Shown here in pieces: positions 6,516-10,143 of a stretch of 10,143 bases of DNA. Below the pieces are notes generated by a model, which did not search any database, was not told the DNA's origin, and saw only the letters and a list, made by a program, of their open reading frames with translations. The DNA is taken from assembly GCA_038223165.1 (NCBI GenBank), contig JBBRHE010000141.1, forward strand, positions 1 through 10,143. The letters run 5' to 3'. Within the stretch, counting starts at the first letter, position 1. Every line of letters begins with the position of its first letter. The translations under genes were made by a program, and so were the position numbers. Origin of the DNA: DASYHQ01 sp038223165 (GTDB taxonomy: Bacteria > Planctomycetota > Phycisphaerae > Tepidisphaerales > Tepidisphaeraceae).

Positions 6516-7499
6516 TCACGCAGGTGGATGCGCTGCCCGCCAATCGGCCAACAAACTGTCCATAACAAAATTCGTCCGCGCCGCCGACTCACCGGTGCTT
6601 GGACAAGCGCCGTGTTGCCCCAGCAACTCGTCAACCACGGTCTGAATCAACGGCTGCTGCACGTGCTGGGGATGCGGGATCGTAAATGAGTCCGAGCCGG
6701 CTTCGGTTTCCAGGATGACGGGCGCCTCGTCAAACGTTGCGAAGCGAATTGTTCCGTTGCTACCGACGATTTCGACGAGGTCGCGCGACGTTCCCGACGC
6801 AAAACACCAGGAACCTACACCCAGAGCTCCGCTGGCAAATCGGAAATGACCGACCACGGCATCTTCCGCCGCGTAGAGACCTGCGAGATTGGTCGCGGTG
6901 CCTTGTGCCCGTGCAATCGGGCCGAGCAGGTGGTCGAGCAGGTCAAGCGTGTGGGAGGCCAGGTCGACAAACAAGCCACCCCCTGCCGTCGCCGGGTCGA
7001 TGCGCCAGCCTGGCGATCCAGTCACCGGGCGTCGCCACAGGGTGACCGAGACCGTGCGAACCGTTCCGATCGCGCCGCGATCGATCAGCCGCTTCACCTC
7101 GACGAACCGTGGCAGGCATCGGCGATAATACGCGACGAACAGTGGCACCTCGGCGGCCTGGCAGGCGTCGATCATGCTCATACACTCGGCATGGTCGCGG
7201 CCCATCGGCTTTTCCACATAGACCGGCTTGCCGACCGCAGCGGCCTTGATTGCATACGCGGCGTGCGTCGAGGGTGGTGTCGCGACGTAGATCGCGTTCA
7301 CGTCCGGGTCGTTCAGCAGTTCATCTGAGTCGGCGTACCACTTGGGGACGTTGTGCCGCCTGGCGTAGTCGGCCGCCTTGCCCGCGTTACGCCGCATAAC
7401 CGCGACCAATGACGAGCCAGCGACCTTTTGCAACGCAGGCCCACTCTTCACCTCGGTGACGTCGCCACAGCCGATGATGCCCCAGCGGACAGTTTCCAT
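6516..7499 (-). CDS. Gfo/Idh/MocA-family NAD(P)-dependent oxidoreductase
   Basis: This 327-residue enzyme is of the glucose-fructose oxidoreductase / inositol dehydrogenase family, which oxidises or reduces hydroxyl or keto groups of sugars, inositols and related compounds in the cytoplasm. The N-terminal Rossmann fold has the dinucleotide signature GIIGCGDV (7-14) and AIYVATPPSTHAAYAI (69-84). The family hallmark EKP is at 96-98 (YVEKPMGRD), with K97 the conserved catalytic Lys. In the C-terminal domain, GGGLFVDLASHTLD (173-186) carries the conserved Gly-rich turn, D179 and H183. Length is normal for the family. There is no obvious export signal. The ATG at 7499-7497 has no Shine-Dalgarno; a TCTAAT box eight bases upstream hints at a leaderless transcript, with low confidence. 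It diverges from the glycosyltransferase gene across 130 bases, so a shared sugar pathway is possible. Substrate unknown. Confidence 0.93.
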   Translation of the reverse strand: METVRWGIIGCGDVTEVKSGPALQKVAGSSLVAVMRRNAGKAADYARRHNVPKWYADSDELLNDPDVNAIYVATPPSTHAAYAIKAAAVGKPVYVEKPMGRDHAECMSMIDACQAAEVPLFVAYYRRCLPRFVEVKRLIDRGAIGTVRTVSVTLWRRPVTGSPGWRIDPATAGGGLFVDLASHTLDLLDHLLGPIARAQGTATNLAGLYAAEDAVVGHFRFASGALGVGSWCFASGTSRDLVEIVGSNGTIRFATFDEAPVILETEAGSDSFTIPHPQHVQQPLIQTVVDELLGQHGACPSTGESAARTNFVMDSLLADWRAAHPPA

Positions 7500-7614
7500 A
7501 TCGATTGATTAGACTTGCGGATTGCGCAGAAGAAAAGCTGAACGCGTCACTCATTCCATATAGCACGCAGTTGGTTCGGTCGATACAACCTTGGTTTCCG
7601 AAAACACCCGACTT

Positions 7615-7622
7615 AAAGGAGG
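7615..7622 (+). promoter_or_regulatory. Strong ribosome binding site of the glycosyltransferase gene
   Basis: AAAGGAGG ends seven bases before the ATG at 7630. It fixes the start there, not at the in-frame TTG 13 codons upstream (7591), which would place this site inside the coding region. Confidence 0.88.
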
Positions 7623-7629
7623 ATTGCCA

Positions 7630-9408
7630 ATGACCATGACAGTGGCCCACATCACCCATGAGGCGATTCAAAAAATCGGTGGCATCGGGGCCGTGCTTAA
7701 CGGTCTGTTTACGAGCAAGACCTACCTCGACGCCGTCCCGCGCAACATCCTCGTTGGCCCCTTCTGGCCGAGCGATCACGAGAGTGGAGAGCAGCGATTG
7801 GGCCCTCAAGGCGAGGTGTTGTATAGCAGCCTCGATGGGCTGGCCCGCTCACCGTTAGCGTCGCGGTTCAAGGAGATCGAGGAGACATTTGGTGTGTCGA
7901 TCGTCTACGGTCGTCGGCGGTTCGTGGATAAGGCAACCGGCGTCGCGAGTTCGCCGGAAGTCATCCTTATCGATGTCGTTCGCTGTAACGAAACGCGGCT
8001 GGGCGAGTTCAAATACGGCCTCTACAAAATGTTCGGCATCGAGTCGAGCCGCTACGAGCATGTGTGGGACTACGAGCAATACGTGCGGTTGGCCCAGCCC
8101 GCCATCGCGTGTCTGCACGCACTGGGCGTGACGGCGGGCAACCAGCCGTGCATTCTTCTGTCGCACGAATACATGGGCGTGCCGACATGCTTGGCCGCGA
8201 TCCTCGAAGGGGGCAGCAGCAACTTCCGCACGATCTTCCACGCCCACGAGTGCGCACCGATGCGCCGTATCGTCGAGGGCCACAGTGGGCACGACACGAT
8301 GTTCTACAACGTCATGCGCGCCGCGATGGCGGGTGGACATTACGTCGACGAGGTCTTTGGTGACCAGTCCGACTACTACAAGTATGCCTTGGTCAACTCG
8401 ACGCGCTTTTTCGACACGATCTTCGCCGTCGGTGACTACACACTGAAGGAAATGCGCTTCATGGGCCCGGACTTCGCGGCGGTCGATGCGCAGGTGGCTT
8501 ACAACGGTGTGCCGCACTGGCAGATCACGCTCGAGGACAAGCTGCGCAGCCGTCAGAAACTGCGCGAGTACGCCAAGCGGTTGCTGAAGTACGAGCCGGA
8601 TTACGTCTTCACGCACGTGACCCGACTCGTGCAGAGCAAGGGCCTGTGGCGCGATCTGCGCGTTCTGGAACACGTCGACCACCAGCTGCGCCATCGCAAC
8701 GAGACGGCCATCCTCTTCACCCTCAGCACCGAGGTGCCGGCCCGGCGCATCGAAGATATCCGCAGGATGGAATCGAGCTATCACTGGCCCGTCGTCCACC
8801 GCGAGGGACACGCGGACCTGTCGAGCGGCGAGGCCGTGTACTACCAGGGTGTGCAGGAGTTCAACGCGACAGCGCGCAACGTGAAGGTCGTCTTCATCAA
8901 CCAGTTCGGTTTCGACCGCATGAGCGTCGGCAACCGGGTCGGCCCGGACATGGAATTTATGGACATCCGCAAGGGCTCGGATGCCGAGTTCGGCCAGAGT
9001 ATTTACGAACCGTTCGGTATCGCACAGGTTGAGCCGATCAGCTTCGGTGGCATCTGCGTCTTCACCAACATCTGCGGTTGCGCCGGCCTGGTCAATCGTG
9101 TCGCCGGGGGTCCGACGCCCAACGCCATCGTCGCCGATTACACGCAACTGGCCGAGAAGAGCATTCGTCCCGAACAACTGCTGGCGATCGGTCAAAACGA
9201 GCGCGACCTGATTGAAAATACGGTGGCCGGTCACGTTGCAACGGAATTGCTCAAGCGTCTGCCCAAGTCACCGGCTGAGTATGAACAGTTTCTTCAACGC
9301 GGCCACGAACTGGCCAGCCAGATGAGCTGGGACGCCGTGGCGAAGGACTACATCCTGCCGGGATTTGAACGGGCGACGAAGCACAGGCGGTTGGCGCAGA
9401 TCGCATAA
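7630..9408 (+). CDS. GT-B glycosyltransferase, glycogen-synthase-like
   Basis: This 592-residue retaining GT-B-fold glycosyltransferase transfers sugar from a nucleotide-sugar donor. The N-terminus has VAHITHEAIQKIGGIGAVL, with K15-I-G-G-I matching the KxGG(L/I) donor loop of glycogen and starch synthases, followed by NILVGPFWP. The C-terminal Rossmann domain has THVTRLVQSKG (328-338), where R332 and K337 keep the R-x4-K spacing of the phosphate-binding pair in GlgA. The EX7E motif is E460-PFGIAQV-E468, followed by SFGGICVFTN. The R/K pair and EX7E are about 128 residues apart, compared with about 77 in E. coli GlgA, so there is an insert in the C-terminal domain. Overall length lies between bacterial GT5 (about 480) and eukaryotic GT3 (about 700) synthases; VGGI and LIGP-like segments recall GT3. 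No membrane segment is seen, so it is probably cytosolic. The ribosome binding site is excellent. Donor and product are not determined; alpha-glucan synthesis is a reasonable guess. Confidence 0.85.
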   Translation: MTMTVAHITHEAIQKIGGIGAVLNGLFTSKTYLDAVPRNILVGPFWPSDHESGEQRLGPQGEVLYSSLDGLARSPLASRFKEIEETFGVSIVYGRRRFVDKATGVASSPEVILIDVVRCNETRLGEFKYGLYKMFGIESSRYEHVWDYEQYVRLAQPAIACLHALGVTAGNQPCILLSHEYMGVPTCLAAILEGGSSNFRTIFHAHECAPMRRIVEGHSGHDTMFYNVMRAAMAGGHYVDEVFGDQSDYYKYALVNSTRFFDTIFAVGDYTLKEMRFMGPDFAAVDAQVAYNGVPHWQITLEDKLRSRQKLREYAKRLLKYEPDYVFTHVTRLVQSKGLWRDLRVLEHVDHQLRHRNETAILFTLSTEVPARRIEDIRRMESSYHWPVVHREGHADLSSGEAVYYQGVQEFNATARNVKVVFINQFGFDRMSVGNRVGPDMEFMDIRKGSDAEFGQSIYEPFGIAQVEPISFGGICVFTNICGCAGLVNRVAGGPTPNAIVADYTQLAEKSIRPEQLLAIGQNERDLIENTVAGHVATELLKRLPKSPAEYEQFLQRGHELASQMSWDAVAKDYILPGFERATKHRRLAQIA

Positions 9409-9432
9409 TGCAATCAACATCTCATCAAACGA

Positions 9433-9466
9433 AAGAGGCCCGAACGACGCGTCGTTCGGGCCTCTT
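9433..9466. terminator. Perfect 34-bp palindrome, bidirectional terminator
   Basis: AAGAGGCCCGAACGACG (9433-9449) is followed directly by its exact reverse complement (9450-9466). It lies 24 bases after the glycosyltransferase stop and 26 bases before the stop of the convergent CBM6 gene. The hairpin is followed by CCATTTCCATT on the plus strand and TCGTTTG on the minus strand, both modestly T-rich. Location and symmetry support termination of both genes. Confidence 0.85.
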
Positions 9467-9492
9467 CCATTTCCATTATAACCGCCGCTGTC

Positions 9493-10143
9493 TTACGAGA
9501 ACTTGAACCAGTCGATGTTCGCTACACCGTTGCGGCCTTTGAAGGCGAAGTAGATGTTGTGGGTGCCGGTGATCTTCGTCAGGTCGATTGTCACCTCGGT
9601 GAAGCTTGTCCATGAGCCGGTGCCCTGGGTCGTCAGCGTGCCGACCTTCGTGCCGTTCCAAGTGTCGAGCAGGATGTCGATCGAACCACCCGCAGCCGGG
9701 GTGGCGTAGCGGATCGTCAGCTTGGTGGCGCCGGTGCTACCGAAGTTCAGGCTGTTGTACTTCACGTAGTCACCGGCGTCGGTGTGACCCAGGACGCTGC
9801 TGGTCGCCTGAACGTTCGGGCCCCAGTTGTAGCTCTCGGCCTGCAACGTCTTGCCGATAATCGAGCTGCCCGTGCTCGGTGCGGGGGTCGGGGTCGGCGT
9901 CGGATCGATGACCGGTGGCGGTGGGTTCGTCGGTGTGGGGGTCGACAGGTTCGCACCGGCCCTCCAAGCCGTCCTGCCATACTCGAATGCGCCCAGGTCG
10001 GGCGTTCCACTGACGTCGCCCGTCACGCTGGGGACCGACAGCCCCATGTTGATGGCGGGTGACGTCGACTTCAATGTGTAGTCACCGGCGCCGGGGTTCA
10101 CGAACTGGGGGTCGGTCCCCTTCAGCAGGTTGTTCGAGAACGT
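9493..10143 (-). CDS. Secreted beta-helix protein with C-terminal CBM6-like module (partial, N-terminus outside window)
   Basis: The frame is open to the right edge, so 216 C-terminal residues are seen. The GTG at 10101-10099 is internal, because residues before it (FSNNLLKGTDPQF) continue the same domain. The first 55 or so residues, including DPQFVNPGAGDYTLKSTSPAINMG and PDLGAFEYG, match the tail of right-handed parallel beta-helix proteins of the choice-of-anchor Q type. A Pro/Thr-rich linker (NPPPPVIDPTPTPTPAP) follows. The last 120 residues resemble a family 6 carbohydrate-binding module: LQAESY near its start, HTDAGDYVKY in the middle, IDILLDT, GTHNIYFAFKG and a closing IDWFKF. CBM6 modules bind beta-glucans, xylan or other polysaccharides. 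The protein is probably extracellular and binds or degrades polysaccharide, but any catalytic part lies outside the window or within the unseen beta-helix. It ends in WFKFS with no sorting signal after it. Confidence 0.88.
   Translation of the reverse strand, partial: TFSNNLLKGTDPQFVNPGAGDYTLKSTSPAINMGLSVPSVTGDVSGTPDLGAFEYGRTAWRAGANLSTPTPTNPPPPVIDPTPTPTPAPSTGSSIIGKTLQAESYNWGPNVQATSSVLGHTDAGDYVKYNSLNFGSTGATKLTIRYATPAAGGSIDILLDTWNGTKVGTLTTQGTGSWTSFTEVTIDLTKITGTHNIYFAFKGRNGVANIDWFKFS

Noticed and set aside
7855..9234. Minus-strand open frame of 459 codons
   Set aside because: It is antisense to the glycosyltransferase gene, is rich in Val, Asp, Arg and His in the way typical of reverse-strand shadows, and has no known domain.

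Overview
The window reads as a chromosomal segment of a member of the Planctomycetota, perhaps the class Phycisphaerae. This is inferred from gene content, since no rRNA is present. The clues are a secreted carbohydrate-binding protein with an N-terminal LEPR-XLL-like motif and a malectin domain, a second secreted protein with a beta-helix tail and a CBM6-like module, a bacterial DnaK with the usual acidic tail, and planctomycete-like small hypothetical proteins. Coding DNA is GC-rich and gene starts are mixed: some have strong Shine-Dalgarno sites and others have none.

Left part (1-2427), all on the minus strand: the N-terminal 150 residues of a malectin-domain protein that runs off the left edge, then a divergent UbiA-family membrane prenyltransferase (545-1537), then an orphan LuxR-type regulator (1624-2427). 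The gaps of 93 and 86 bases allow but do not prove co-transcription. A 417-base gap (2428-2844) holds the luxR upstream region, two small hairpins and a strong GC-rich hairpin.

Middle (2845-6500): dnaK (2845-4785, minus) with a clear ribosome binding site but no CIRCE element. A 346-base divergent region follows, then a plus-strand secreted low-complexity protein with a seven-residue tandem repeat (5132-5836) and a small membrane-anchored protein of unknown function (6030-6500) behind a good extended -10 promoter.

Right part (6516-10143): a Gfo/Idh/MocA-type NAD(P)-dependent oxidoreductase (minus) and, divergently, a 592-residue GT-B glycosyltransferase with glycogen-synthase-like signatures (plus). 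A perfect 34-bp palindrome separates the glycosyltransferase from a convergent partial gene with a beta-helix C-terminus, a Pro/Thr linker and a terminal CBM6-like module.

Several genes touch carbohydrates: malectin, CBM6, glycosyltransferase and a sugar-type dehydrogenase. There is no compact operon tying them together, and no mobile element, CRISPR array, tRNA or rRNA was seen. The least ordinary parts are the glycosyltransferase, the non-canonical UbiA protein, the heptad-repeat exported protein, and the structured gap beside dnaK whose terminator-like hairpin faces the plus strand.
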